Program-made: the position numbers and the translations under genes
Notes under the pieces: model-generated
Databases searched by the model: none
The model's input: only the letters and a program-made list of their open reading frames with translations
Told to the model about the DNA's origin: nothing
Shown: positions 1-9,057 of the stretch, in pieces
Numbering within the stretch: position 1 is the stretch's first letter
Layout of the letters: every line of letters starts with the position of its first letter
Origin: Arthrobacter sp. B2a2-09
GTDB lineage: Bacteria > Actinomycetota > Actinomycetes > Actinomycetales > Micrococcaceae
Direction of reading: 5' to 3'
DNA length: 64,000 bases
Assembly (NCBI RefSeq): GCF_027587375.1
Contig: NZ_JAMXIC010000019.1
Coordinates: forward strand, 40,813 to 104,812

Positions 1-2273
1 TCCAGGGTGTCGGCGTAGCCGTCGTAGCGCAGTTTGGCGTCATAGCCGGCCCCACCATTGGAGGCGTTCGTGTACAGCGTGAAGAAGCTGTAGACGTTCC
101 ACAGCGGCAGGATGACCTGGCGGACGCCGTCGCGGATTCCCTGTTCGGTGACCACGAGGTTGCCGCCGCGCAAGATGGGGCTGGACATCAGGAACCAGCG
201 CATGGCGTCGGAGCCGTCGCGGTCCAGGACCTCGGAGACGTCCGGGTAATTGCGCAGGCTCTTGGACATCTTCTGCCCGTCGGAGCCCAGCACGATGCCA
301 TGGCTGATCACGTTGCGGAAGGCCGGCCGGTCGAAGAGTGCCGTGGACAGGATGTGCAGCATGTAGAACCAGCCGCGGGTTTGCCCGATGTACTCGACGA
401 TGAAGTCTGCCGGGTTGTGGGTGTCGAACCATTCCTCGTTCTGGAATGGGTAGTGCACCTGGCCGTAGGGCATTGAACCGGAATCGAACCAGACGTCCAG
501 GACGTCCTCGACACGGCGCATGGTGGACTGGCCCTCTTCGGGAGAGCGCGGGTCGTCCGGGTTGGGCCGGGTCAGTTCGTCGATGAACGGGCGGTGCAGG
601 TCAACCTGGCCGTCGTTGTTCATCGGAAGGCGGCCAAAATCGGCCTCCATCTCGGCGAGCGAGCCGTAAACGTCCGTGCGCGGGTACGCGAGGTCATCGG
701 ACTGCCACACCGGGATGGGCGAGCCCCAGTAACGGTTGCGGCTGATGGACCAGTCGCGGGCGTTGGCCAACCATTTGCCGAACTGTCCGTCCTTGACGTT
801 GCCCGGGATCCAGTTGATCTCCTGGTTCAGTTCGGACATCCGGTCCTTGAACTTGGTGACCTCCACATACCAGGAAGACACGGCACGGTAGATCAAGGGG
901 TTGCGGCAGCGCCAGCAGTGCGGGTAGCTGTGCTCGTAGCTGGCCTGGCGAACCAGGCGACCGCCGGAACGGAGTGCCTGCGTGATCGGCTTGTTGGCAT
1001 CGAACACCTGCAATCCGGAGATTTCGGCAAGGGGTCCGTGCGCGAACAGGTGGAGGAATTTGGCGCCTTCGTCGACGGAAAGCACCACGGGGATACCTGC
1101 GTCCTCACAGACTTTCTGGTCGTCTTCGCCGTAGGCCGGGGCCTGGTGGACGATGCCCGTACCGTCGGTGGTGGTGACATAGTCCGCCACGAGGAAACGC
1201 CAGCCGTTCTGGGTGCCGTATTTCTCGGTGTCGGAGAAGTAATCCCAAAGCGGCTCGTACTCCAGGCCGGCCAACTCCGTGCCCGTGAAAGTGGCGGTGA
1301 CGGCTGAGGCGGCGGCAGCTACGTCGTCGTACCCTAGGTCCTTGGCGTAGGTGCCGAGAAGATCGGCGGCCAGCAGGAAGCTGCCCGTCACCGGAGCCTC
1401 CGCGGAGGCGGCCTTGATGCCGTTGGGACCGGCCGGAACCACCGCGTAGGAGATGTCAGGCCCGACGGCGAGCGCCAGGTTGGTGGGCAGCGTCCAGGGC
1501 GTCGTGGTCCACGCGAGCGCCTGCACACCCTCGAGGGACTTCGAAAGTTCGGACTCCCCTGCCTTGATGGGGAAGGTCACGGTGACGGTCTGGTCCTGGC
1601 GGTTCTTGTAGACATCGTCATCCATGCGCAGCTCATGGTTGGAAAGCGGCGTCTCGTCCTTCCAGCAGTACGGCAGGACGCGGTACCCGTTGTAGGTGAG
1701 GCCCTTCTCGTGGAGCTGTTTGAAGGCCCAAAGGACGGACTCCATGTACTCGACGTTGAGGGTCTTGTAGTCATTGTCGAAGTCCACCCAGCGCGCTTGG
1801 CGCGTGACGTAGCTCTTCCATTCGTCTGCGTACTTCATGACGGAGGCACGGCAGGCGTCGTTGAACTTGTCGATGCCCATCGCTTCGATCTGGGTCTTGT
1901 CCGTCATGCCCAGCTGCTTCATGGCCTCGAGTTCAGCGGGCAGGCCGTGGGTATCCCAGCCGAAGCGCCGTTCGACGCGCTTGCCGCGCTGGGTCTGGTA
2001 ACGGCCCACCAGGTCCTTGGCGTAGCCGGTCAGGAGGTGGCCGTAATGGGGCAGTCCGTTGGCGAAGGGAGGACCGTCGTAGAAGACGAACTCGTTGCTG
2101 CCGGGGTGGCCACCGGGCAGATCAGCGCTGCGCTGGTCGATGCTGGCTTGGAAGGTGCCGTCTTCATCCCAGTACTTGAGGATGCGCTCTTCGATCTCCG
2201 GGAACTTCACGGAGGCGGACACCCCTGTTGAGGTGCCGGACGGAGTTGCGGAGGCCTTGGGGTAATACGTCAT
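1..2273 (-). CDS. ileS: Isoleucyl-tRNA synthetase, C-terminal part missing (cut by window edge)
   Basis: Charges tRNA-Ile with isoleucine in the cytoplasm. The frame is open from an ATG at 2273 to the window edge, about 757 codons, so the C-terminal part lies outside. The N-terminus reads MTYYPKASATPS and then FYDGPPFANGLPHYGHLLTG, in which PHYGH is the class I HIGH motif. The stretch RRFGWDTHGLPAELEA and the segment around PYCWKDETPLSNHELRM are typical of IleS. The start is set by an AGGA Shine-Dalgarno seven bases upstream, which is itself part of a T-box leader (separate entry), so expression should respond to uncharged tRNA-Ile. The region is missing from simple ORF lists only because no stop codon falls within the window. 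Confidence 0.97.
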   Translation of the reverse strand, partial: MTYYPKASATPSGTSTGVSASVKFPEIEERILKYWDEDGTFQASIDQRSADLPGGHPGSNEFVFYDGPPFANGLPHYGHLLTGYAKDLVGRYQTQRGKRVERRFGWDTHGLPAELEAMKQLGMTDKTQIEAMGIDKFNDACRASVMKYADEWKSYVTRQARWVDFDNDYKTLNVEYMESVLWAFKQLHEKGLTYNGYRVLPYCWKDETPLSNHELRMDDDVYKNRQDQTVTVTFPIKAGESELSKSLEGVQALAWTTTPWTLPTNLALAVGPDISYAVVPAGPNGIKAASAEAPVTGSFLLAADLLGTYAKDLGYDDVAAAASAVTATFTGTELAGLEYEPLWDYFSDTEKYGTQNGWRFLVADYVTTTDGTGIVHQAPAYGEDDQKVCEDAGIPVVLSVDEGAKFLHLFAHGPLAEISGLQVFDANKPITQALRSGGRLVRQASYEHSYPHCWRCRNPLIYRAVSSWYVEVTKFKDRMSELNQEINWIPGNVKDGQFGKWLANARDWSISRNRYWGSPIPVWQSDDLAYPRTDVYGSLAEMEADFGRLPMNNDGQVDLHRPFIDELTRPNPDDPRSPEEGQSTMRRVEDVLDVWFDSGSMPYGQVHYPFQNEEWFDTHNPADFIVEYIGQTRGWFYMLHILSTALFDRPAFRNVISHGIVLGSDGQKMSKSLRNYPDVSEVLDRDGSDAMRWFLMSSPILRGGNLVVTEQGIRDGVRQVILPLWNVYSFFTLYTNASNGGAGYDAKLRYDGYADTL

Positions 2274-2540
2274 CTCTTCATCCTGGGTTGAGCCGGTGAA
2301 CACAAAGTTTCATTCAGGATGCGAGGACGGCGCCAGGCCGTTGTCTCCAACAGCGCAAGTACCGCGGTACCACCTCACTTACCGGCACCAACTCTGCTCC
2401 TTTTGGAAAGGAGCTGATCCGGCGCCGGCCGCTCATTGCTGCTGTGACGGGCTTACCCGTCCGGTTCTACTGACCCCCGTGGTGGCGGGGGCGTTCTTCC
2501 GGAAGCTCACCGGTGATGTCCGGGTCAAAGCTTGTGCCAC
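2274..2540 (-). promoter_or_regulatory. T-box riboswitch leader of ileS, probably translational
   Basis: On the minus strand the 15-base T-box consensus AGGTGGTACCGCGGT lies at 2375-2361. Upstream, an ATC triplet (2517-2515) followed by a GTGAGC...GGAAGAACGCC stretch looks like the short actinobacterial stem I with an isoleucine specifier. Downstream there is no terminator with a T run. Instead CATCCTG (2321-2315) can pair perfectly with CAGGATG (2285-2279), which contains the AGGA ribosome-binding site of ileS. That is the layout expected of a translational T-box, in which uncharged tRNA-Ile frees the start site. A possible -10 (TAGACT) lies at 2547-2542. Confidence 0.9.
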
Positions 2541-2603
2541 AAGTCTAGCGGCAGCGGCGCCGCGAGCTCCACTTGAGGGCATGGGGCGCGCGACGCCGGG
2601 AAC

Positions 2604-3362
2604 TCAGCCCTTGCGGATCAACTTGTGGGTAGCGGCCTGCGCCACCGGGCGGATGATGATCTCGTCCAGGTTGATGTGGTGCGGGATTGAGACCGCGTAC
2701 TTGACAACGTCGGCGACGTCCTCCGGCGTGAGCGGCTTTTCGACGCCGGCGTACACCTTGGCTGCCGCAGCGGCATCGCCGAGACGGTTGAGCGCGAATT
2801 CCTCTGTACGGACGAGCCCCGGCGCCACCTCGATGACGCGGATGTTGTTCTCGGCTTCCTCCAAGCGCAGGGCACCGGTCATGGCGTGCTGGGCAAACTT
2901 GGCCGCGTTGTACCCGCCGCCGCCCTCGTAGGCCGTGAATCCCGCGGTCGACGTCAGGTTCAGGACTGTGCCCTCGCCGTTGGCCCGCAGCATCGGGAGG
3001 AAGGCCCGGGTCAGCTTCAGGGTGCCGAGCACGTTGACTTGGTACATCCAGTCCCAGTCTTCGGTCTGCGCATTGGCCAGGGTGTCTGCGCCCCGTGCGC
3101 CACCGGCAATGTTGATGAGCGTGTCCGCTCCCCCTGCTTCGGTGACGGCAGAAAGCAACGCCGCGACGTCGTCGTCGTTGGTGATATCCGCTGCGAACGG
3201 CACAGCGCCGCTCTCGGCGCCGAGGGCCTCAAGCCGCTCCGCACGGCGGGCGACGGCGAATACCTTCCATCCGTCGGCGGTGAGGGCCCGCACCGTGGCT
3301 TCGCCGATTCCCGTGCTGGCGCCGGTCACTACTGCGGTCTTCGTCTGTACTTCCTCAGTCAT
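2604..3362 (-). CDS. SDR family NAD(P)-dependent oxidoreductase
   Basis: A 252-residue classical short-chain dehydrogenase/reductase. The cofactor-binding TGASTGIG is at residues 13-20, the catalytic serine lies in LNLTSTAG and the catalytic Tyr-Lys pair in GYNAAKFAQHA. Length and motifs fit the YdfG-like group that reduces small 3-hydroxy/3-oxo acids, but the substrate cannot be read from sequence. The ATG at 3362 is preceded by GGTGG at good spacing. The gene sits between the ileS leader and the methyltransferase, all on the same strand, but the 5' end of the ileS leader follows immediately, so it is unlikely to share ileS control. Confidence 0.85.
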   Translation of the reverse strand: MTEEVQTKTAVVTGASTGIGEATVRALTADGWKVFAVARRAERLEALGAESGAVPFAADITNDDDVAALLSAVTEAGGADTLINIAGGARGADTLANAQTEDWDWMYQVNVLGTLKLTRAFLPMLRANGEGTVLNLTSTAGFTAYEGGGGYNAAKFAQHAMTGALRLEEAENNIRVIEVAPGLVRTEEFALNRLGDAAAAAKVYAGVEKPLTPEDVADVVKYAVSIPHHINLDEIIIRPVAQAATHKLIRKG

Positions 3363-3381
3363 GGCACCACCCTAACGTGGT

Positions 3382-4008
3382 TCACCGGGAGATCGCACGG
3401 CCAAGGATGTGGGCGATCGGCGGGGACAGTGGGCCGGCAGAGAAGCCGAAACGCTCACTGTCCAGCACCTGGAAGCCGGCGACGCCGATCGCCTGAAGGG
3501 TGTCGCGGTTGGGATGGCAGCCTCCGGCCATGTGCTGCCAGGCCGGAGTGAGCAGATCCTCGACGGCCGCGAGAAGCCTCTTGTCCGAGCGCACGTGCTC
3601 GTAGAATGCCAGGGTTCCGCCGGGTCGAAGCACGCGGCGGATTTCCGCCAACGTCACCGCCTGGTCCGCCACGCTGCAGAGGACAAGGCTGACCACGACG
3701 GCGTCCGCCTCGCCATCGCTTGCCGGAATGTTCTCAGCGGTTCCGGGAACAACCGTGACGGGTACAGCAGCGAACCGTGCCTTACTTTCAGCGAGCCCCC
3801 TGAGGTAATCATCAGGTTCAACCGCGAGGACGCTTTCCACGGTGGCCGGGTACAGGCCGAACGACGAGCCCTCGCCGGGGCCCACCTCAATGACGCGGCC
3901 CCGCAGTCCGGCGAGCAAGCTGCGGCGGTGCTCGGTGGCACCACGCAGGTTCATAGCGGGAACTACCCTGGCGTAAGCGCGCGCAAAGCGCGGGTGCTGC
4001 GGCGTCAT
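3382..4008 (-). CDS. Class I SAM-dependent methyltransferase
   Basis: A 208-residue protein beginning MTPQHPRFARAYARV. The SAM-binding motif I is VIEVGPGEGSSFGLYP, followed by the acidic VLAVEPDD, then VVSLVLCSVAD and VLRPGGTLAFYEHVRS, as in UbiE/Methyltransf_11 enzymes. The start is chosen because the ATG at 4008 overlaps the TGA of the upstream DUF488 gene (ATGA), which suggests translational coupling; the longer open frame upstream only reads through that gene. Related proteins are often annotated as phospholipid or ubiquinone/menaquinone-type methyltransferases, but the acceptor is unknown. Confidence 0.85.
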   Translation of the reverse strand: MTPQHPRFARAYARVVPAMNLRGATEHRRSLLAGLRGRVIEVGPGEGSSFGLYPATVESVLAVEPDDYLRGLAESKARFAAVPVTVVPGTAENIPASDGEADAVVVSLVLCSVADQAVTLAEIRRVLRPGGTLAFYEHVRSDKRLLAAVEDLLTPAWQHMAGGCHPNRDTLQAIGVAGFQVLDSERFGFSAGPLSPPIAHILGRAISR

Positions 4009-4382
4009 TTGCCCACCGCCCCGGCGCCCAGCAAGAACTCCAGCAGCACGCGGGCGTGGTTGATCTCTGGGTCCCTGGCGCCGTAGAGCAGCGTCAGGCG
4101 CTTCTTGCCGGCCGCCAACTCCAGCAACTGCTCCACGGCGGGATTCTGTTCCAGCTCGGCTTGGTACGAGCTTCGGAAGCCTTCGAAGCGCTCCTGCATA
4201 TGGGCAAACTCGGTGCGCAGCGGCGGCGAGGGCGCGATTTCCTTGAGCCATAGGTCCAAACGGGCGCGATCTTTGGATACCCCTCGCGGCCAGAGCCGGT
4301 CCACCAGAACCCGGTAGCCGTCGTCGTCGCTTGCTTCGTCATAGATGCGCTTGATAGCCAAAACATCCTTGAGTTCCGTCAT
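4005..4382 (-). CDS. DUF488 family protein
   Basis: A 125-residue protein with the family signature VDRLWPRGVSKDRARLDLW near the N-terminus and LTLLYGARDPEINHA near the C-terminus. DUF488 proteins have no firmly assigned biochemical role. The start ATG at 4382 (MTELKDVLAIKRIYDE) is preferred over a frame extension 13 codons upstream because the alignment to the family begins here. Its stop overlaps the methyltransferase start by four bases, so the two genes probably form a small operon read away from valS. Confidence 0.85.
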   Translation of the reverse strand: MTELKDVLAIKRIYDEASDDDGYRVLVDRLWPRGVSKDRARLDLWLKEIAPSPPLRTEFAHMQERFEGFRSSYQAELEQNPAVEQLLELAAGKKRLTLLYGARDPEINHARVLLEFLLGAGAVGK

Positions 4383-4445
4383 GGCCCGCATGCTACTGCA
4401 CGTCCGCGTGCCACGGAACAAAGGACGCCATGAAACAATTGGCCC

Positions 4446-7067
4446 ATGGCTGAATCAACGCAGGGTACAGACACGCCCGCCACCGCCCCCATCAACGTTC
4501 CCGACAAGCCGGCCCTTGAAGGCCTCGAGGCTGCCCTGACGCAGCGCTGGCTGGACGAAGGAACCTACAAGTTCAACCCGGACACCACACGGGAGCAGGT
4601 CTACTCGATCGACACTCCCCCGCCCACCGCATCCGGTTCGCTCCACGTGGGCCACATGTTCTCGTTCACGCAGACGGATGTCCAGGCCCGCTACATGCGC
4701 ATGACCGGCAAGAACGTCTTCTACCCGATGGGCTGGGACGACAACGGGCTGCCCACCGAGCGCCGCGTGCAGAACTACTACGGCGTCCGCTGCGATCCCG
4801 CCATTCCCTACAACGCCGACTACCGCCCGCCGGCTCAGCCGGCGAAGAACCAGCGCGACTTCGACGTCGTCTCGCGGCAGAACTTCATCGAACTCTGCGA
4901 GGAACTCGCCGTCGAGGACGAGAAGGTCTTCGAGAACCTGTTCCAGACCCTCGGCCTGTCCGTTGACTGGGACCTCACGTACCGCACCATCGACGACACC
5001 TCCCGTGCGGTGTCCCAGCGCGCCTTCCTCGCCAACCTGAACGCCGGGGACGCCTACATGGCCGAGGCTCCAACGCTGTGGGACGTGACGTTCCGCACCG
5101 CCGTCGCGCAAGCCGAGCTGGAGGACCGCGAGGTTGCCGGCGCGTACTACCGCTACCCCTTCTTCACCGCTGACGGCGAGAAGATCCACATCGAGACGAC
5201 GCGTCCCGAACTGCTCGCGGCTTGCGCGGCGCTGGTAGCAAACCCCGACGACGAGCGCTACAAGCCGCTGTTCGGCAAGACCGTCACCTCCCCCCTGTTC
5301 GACGTCGAACTGGAGGTCAAAGCCCACCCGCTCGCCAAGGCGGACAAGGGCTCCGGCATCGCCATGGTCTGTACCTTCGGCGACCTGACTGACGTCACCT
5401 GGTGGCGCGAGCTGCAGCTGCCCACACGCGCCATCATGGGCCGCGACGGCCGCATCATCGCCGAGACACCTGAGTGGATCACCACCGACGCCGGCAAGGA
5501 AGCCTACGCGGCGATTGCCGGCAAGACGGCGTTCTCTGCCAAAGAAGCAGTGGTTGAGCTTCTCATTGCCGCCGATCTGCTGGAAGGCGAACCCAAGAAG
5601 ATCACGCACCCCGTGAACTTCTTCGAGAAGGGCGACAAGCCCCTTGAAGTTGTCACGTCGCGCCAGTGGTACATCCGCAATGGCGGACGGGACGAGGACC
5701 GCCGCGAACGGTTGATCGCGCGCGGACACGAGATCGAGTTCCACCCGTCCTTCATGCGCTCCCGCTACGAGAACTGGATCTCCGGGCTGAACGGCGACTG
5801 GCTCGTTTCGCGCCAGCGCTTCTTCGGCGTGCCGATCCCCGTCTGGTACCCGCTGGATGCCCAGGGCAACCCGGACTACGCAAACCCCGTCCTGCCGTCC
5901 GACGAGTCCCTGCCCGTGGACCCTGCCGCCGACGCGGCACCCGGCTTCGAGGAGTCCCAGCGCGAGCAGCCCAACGGCTTCATCGGAGACGCCGACGTCC
6001 TGGACACCTGGGCCACGTCTTCGCTGACCCCGCAGATCGTGGGCGGCTGGAGCCGTGACGAGGAACTGTTCGGCAAGGTCTACCCCTTCGACCTCCGCCC
6101 GCAGGGCCACGACATCATCCGCACCTGGCTCTTCTCCTCGGCCGTCCGGGCAGATGCCCTGCAGAACAGCGCGCCGTGGAAACACGCAGCCATCTCGGGC
6201 TGGATCCTGGACCCGGACCGCAAGAAGATGTCCAAGTCCAAGGGCAACGTGGTTGTTCCCACCGACGTCCTGAACGAATTCGGCTCCGACGCCGTCCGTT
6301 ACTGGGCCGCCTCGGCCAAGCTCGGTGCGGACACCGCCTACGAGATCGCCCAGATGAAGATCGGCCGCCGCCTGGCCATCAAACTGCTCAACGCCTCCAA
6401 GTTCGTCCTGAACCTGGGCGCTACGGAGAACTCGGTTGTCGGCGCGGACCTGTCCGTCCTGACCAACCCCCTGGATCGTGCACTGCTGGCGCAGCTGGCC
6501 GACGTCGTGGCGCAGGCCACCAAGGCGTTCGACAACTACGACTACGCCCGCGCCCTGCAGATCACGGAATCGTTCTTCTGGCAGTTCACGGACGACTACG
6601 TGGAGCTCATCAAGGACCGCGCCTACGGTGCGGCTGGCGAGACCGAGCAGGCATCCGTGCTTGCTGCCCTTGCCACCACGCTGGATTCGCTGCTCCGCCT
6701 GTTCGCGCCGTTCCTGCCCTTCGCCACCGAAGAGGTCTGGAGCTGGTGGCGCACGGGTTCAGTCCACCGCGCGGCGTGGCCGGCAGCCGTGGAAATCGTC
6801 GACGGCGACACCACCATGCTGGGCACCGTCGGCATCGCGCTGAGCGGCATCCGCAAGGCCAAGTCCGAGGCAAAGGTCAAGCAGCGCACCGAAGTCCTCT
6901 CCGCCACCATCAGCGCCACCGAGTCGTTTGTTGCACAGCTGGAAGCCGGACTGGGAGACCTGAAGGCCGCGGCCAACGCACAGGAGATTTCACTGGTGGC
7001 CGCCGACGGCGAACTCACGGTGAGCGACGTGGTCCTGGCACCTGCCGAGGAGCCCGCCCAGGCCTAG
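4446..7067 (+). CDS. valS: Valyl-tRNA synthetase
   Basis: Charges tRNA-Val. The 873-residue class I synthetase has the HIGH-type motif HVGH at residues 67-70, the ValS-typical YPMGWDDNGLPTERRVQNYYG, an editing domain in the middle, and KMSKSKGN at about residue 593, followed by an anticodon-binding domain and a short C-terminal coiled segment (KAKSEAKVKQRTEVLSATI). The length matches the shorter actinobacterial ValS type. It is divergent from DUF488, and a strong hairpin terminator follows the stop codon. Confidence 0.97.
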   Translation: MAESTQGTDTPATAPINVPDKPALEGLEAALTQRWLDEGTYKFNPDTTREQVYSIDTPPPTASGSLHVGHMFSFTQTDVQARYMRMTGKNVFYPMGWDDNGLPTERRVQNYYGVRCDPAIPYNADYRPPAQPAKNQRDFDVVSRQNFIELCEELAVEDEKVFENLFQTLGLSVDWDLTYRTIDDTSRAVSQRAFLANLNAGDAYMAEAPTLWDVTFRTAVAQAELEDREVAGAYYRYPFFTADGEKIHIETTRPELLAACAALVANPDDERYKPLFGKTVTSPLFDVELEVKAHPLAKADKGSGIAMVCTFGDLTDVTWWRELQLPTRAIMGRDGRIIAETPEWITTDAGKEAYAAIAGKTAFSAKEAVVELLIAADLLEGEPKKITHPVNFFEKGDKPLEVVTSRQWYIRNGGRDEDRRERLIARGHEIEFHPSFMRSRYENWISGLNGDWLVSRQRFFGVPIPVWYPLDAQGNPDYANPVLPSDESLPVDPAADAAPGFEESQREQPNGFIGDADVLDTWATSSLTPQIVGGWSRDEELFGKVYPFDLRPQGHDIIRTWLFSSAVRADALQNSAPWKHAAISGWILDPDRKKMSKSKGNVVVPTDVLNEFGSDAVRYWAASAKLGADTAYEIAQMKIGRRLAIKLLNASKFVLNLGATENSVVGADLSVLTNPLDRALLAQLADVVAQATKAFDNYDYARALQITESFFWQFTDDYVELIKDRAYGAAGETEQASVLAALATTLDSLLRLFAPFLPFATEEVWSWWRTGSVHRAAWPAAVEIVDGDTTMLGTVGIALSGIRKAKSEAKVKQRTEVLSATISATESFVAQLEAGLGDLKAAANAQEISLVAADGELTVSDVVLAPAEEPAQA

Positions 7068-7121
7068 TTTGGAAGAGCCCGGGAGTTTTCCGGGCCCGCC
7101 GGGAAGTTTCCGGGCAAAAGG

Positions 7122-7165
7122 GAAGCCCCATCAGCGTTTAGCCGTTGGTGGGGCTTCGACTTTTC
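7122..7165 (+). terminator. Rho-independent terminator after valS
   Basis: GAAGCCCCA at 7122-7130 pairs with TGGGGCTTC at 7149-7157, and the stem is extended inward by G-U pairs. It is followed by GACTTTTC. It lies 55 bases after the valS stop. Confidence 0.75.
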
Positions 7166-7450
7166 GGCTGCCCGGTGACGTCTTGGCGGTCTGGCGGAAT
7201 CCTCAGACTTTCAGGTCTTCCTACCTCGTCACTGGTAGCTTGTATCCAACTTTGCCGAAGGCTGCGTCAGATACATATCACTGAATCTTTGGTTTCCGTG
7301 TCCCTCTTCTTTCGAAGTGGGTAAGTTCTATTCTTGACCCGCACCCCAGCCAGCACAAGCCCTCTTCGGGAACTACTGGCATGTAATTCGCGGGCTTCGT
7401 GGCGAGTCTCCGGGGTTCTGGGGTTGGGTGCTTTGTGGCACAGTGTTGCT
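7166..7450. other. Intergenic region, no gene seen
   Basis: Noticeably lower GC than its neighbours. It presumably holds the promoter of the Fpg/Nei-type gene at 7451. I see no RNA gene, no conserved leader and no open frame with a ribosome-binding site. The open frame that extends the glycosylase N-terminally to 7334 is not conserved-looking and is dismissed. Confidence 0.5.
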
Positions 7451-8326
7451 ATGCCAGAACTTCCCGAAGTGGCCGGGCTGACTGCCTTCCTGGGCAGGAA
7501 TCTCCTCGGTGCCGAACTGACGAAGATTCAGATCACCTCTTTTGCCGTGCTGAAGACGGCCGATCCGCCCTACTTGGCCCTGGAGGGTCGGAAAATCCTC
7601 GGCGTGGAACGCTTCGGAAAGTTCGTCAGCCTCGACGCCGAGGGCATCCACTTCATCTTCCACCTCGCCAAGGCCGGCTGGCTGCGCTACACGGAGCAGC
7701 CATCGCAGACCCAGCTGCGGATGGGCGGCAGCAATATTGCCGCGAGGCTCGGCTTCACCAAGAGCGACGGCTCAACGCACGTCGGTGTGGACCTGACGGA
7801 GGCCGGAACGAAGAAAAGCCTGGCCGTATACGTGGTGCACAGCCCCTTGGACGTTCCCGGGATCGCGACACTCGGCCCGGACCCACTGAGCCCTGCATTC
7901 ACGGCGGAAACCCTGGCCGGAATCCTCGCCGGTAGCTCGCACCAGATCAAGGGACTCCTCCGGAGCCAAAGCGTCATCGCGGGCATCGGCAACGCCTACA
8001 GCGACGAGATCCTTCACGCCGCCAGGATTTCACCGTTCGCGATCGCCAAGTCGCTGGACAAGGACACAACCCGAGTCCTTTATGAGTCCATCGAAAGTGT
8101 CCTGGGTGCGGCCGTGGCCGCCGCCGTTGGGAAAGCCTCAAGCGAACTCAAGGACACGAAGCGGAACACCATGCGGGTCCATGGCAGGGCGGGACAGCCC
8201 TGCCCCGTGTGCGGGACCACCATCCGCGAGGTGTCCTTTGCCGACACCGCGTTGCAGTACTGCCCTGGCTGCCAGACAAATGGAAAGATCCTGGCGGACC
8301 GGAGAACGTCGCGGTTCCTGAAATAG
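7451..8326 (+). CDS. Fpg/Nei family DNA glycosylase
   Basis: A 291-residue base-excision repair enzyme of the formamidopyrimidine-DNA glycosylase/endonuclease VIII superfamily. It begins MPELPEV, so after Met removal Pro1 and Glu2 are the catalytic pair. The H2TH region lies around GLLRSQSVIAGIGNAYSDEIL, and a C-terminal zinc finger has the cysteine pairs CPVC and CPGC. It is similar in length to MutM but sits outside the usual polA/rnc context, so this may be a paralogue of the main Fpg. The start ATG at 7451 is fixed by the mandatory PELPEV N-terminus. Confidence 0.9.
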   Translation: MPELPEVAGLTAFLGRNLLGAELTKIQITSFAVLKTADPPYLALEGRKILGVERFGKFVSLDAEGIHFIFHLAKAGWLRYTEQPSQTQLRMGGSNIAARLGFTKSDGSTHVGVDLTEAGTKKSLAVYVVHSPLDVPGIATLGPDPLSPAFTAETLAGILAGSSHQIKGLLRSQSVIAGIGNAYSDEILHAARISPFAIAKSLDKDTTRVLYESIESVLGAAVAAAVGKASSELKDTKRNTMRVHGRAGQPCPVCGTTIREVSFADTALQYCPGCQTNGKILADRRTSRFLK

Positions 8327-8362
8327 CTGTGCCCGCGGCTCAAAGAGCCGCCACGGCTCGGG

Positions 8363-8977
8363 CTAGTTGAATTCGGGGCTTTCCGTGCGGCTGCGCTTGA
8401 GCTCGAAGAAGTGCGGGTAGCCAGCCAGCGTGACCGTGGCATCCCAGATCCGGCCTGCTTCTTCGCCGCGGGGAATACGGGTCAGGACGGGTCCAAAGAA
8501 GGCAGTGCCGTTGACGGCGACCACCGGGGTGCCGACGTCCTGGCCCACCCGGGAGATCCCCGCTTCGTGGCTGGCACGCAACTGGATATCGAATTCCTCG
8601 GAATCGGCAAAGCGGGCCAACTCGGCAGGCAGGCCGGTTTCAGCCAGTGCCTTGGAGATGACCTCGGCGAAATCCTTGATGCCTTCGTGGTGGATCAGGG
8701 TACCCATCGCGTCGTACAACGGCTTGACGTAGCTGTCTCCGTGCAACTCCCGGGCGGCAATGATAACGCGGACGGGTCCCCAGCCCAGCTTCATTTTCTC
8801 GGTGTATTCAGCAGGCAGCTCGCGGCCTTCGTTGAGGACAGAGAGGCTCATGACGTTCCAGTTGGTCTCGATGCCGCGGACGTCTTCCACTTCACCGATC
8901 CAGCGGGATGTCACCCAGGCAAAAGGGCACATGGGATCGAACCAGAAATCAACCTTGTTGGCGGTCTGCTCGGGCAC
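8363..8977 (-). CDS. DsbA-family protein, homologue of mycothiol-dependent nitroreductase Rv2466c
   Basis: A 204-residue thioredoxin-fold protein (DFWFDPMCPFAWVTSRW at the N-terminus, GTPVVAVNGTAFFGPVLTR in the second half). It matches the family of M. tuberculosis Rv2466c, a mycothiol-dependent reductase. Rv2466c uses a CPWC active site; here the site reads CPFA, so the resolving cysteine is absent and the protein would have to work as a monothiol enzyme that forms a mixed disulfide with mycothiol. In M. tuberculosis the gene neighbours rpiB and pepN; here it lies between the first glycosylase and clpX, so it has moved within the same neighbourhood. Confidence 0.88.
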   Translation of the reverse strand: MPEQTANKVDFWFDPMCPFAWVTSRWIGEVEDVRGIETNWNVMSLSVLNEGRELPAEYTEKMKLGWGPVRVIIAARELHGDSYVKPLYDAMGTLIHHEGIKDFAEVISKALAETGLPAELARFADSEEFDIQLRASHEAGISRVGQDVGTPVVAVNGTAFFGPVLTRIPRGEEAGRIWDATVTLAGYPHFFELKRSRTESPEFN

Positions 8978-9057
8978 AGGGAACTCCTCGGATAGGACGA
9001 AGGGGGCGCGGCTGGCCGGACGAAAGGGTGTCCGGCACCAATGATTCCAACTCCAGG

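Noticed and set aside
4455..6185. 576-codon open frame on the minus strand
   Set aside because: It is the antisense shadow of valS in a high-GC gene; it has no ribosome-binding site and no family resemblance.
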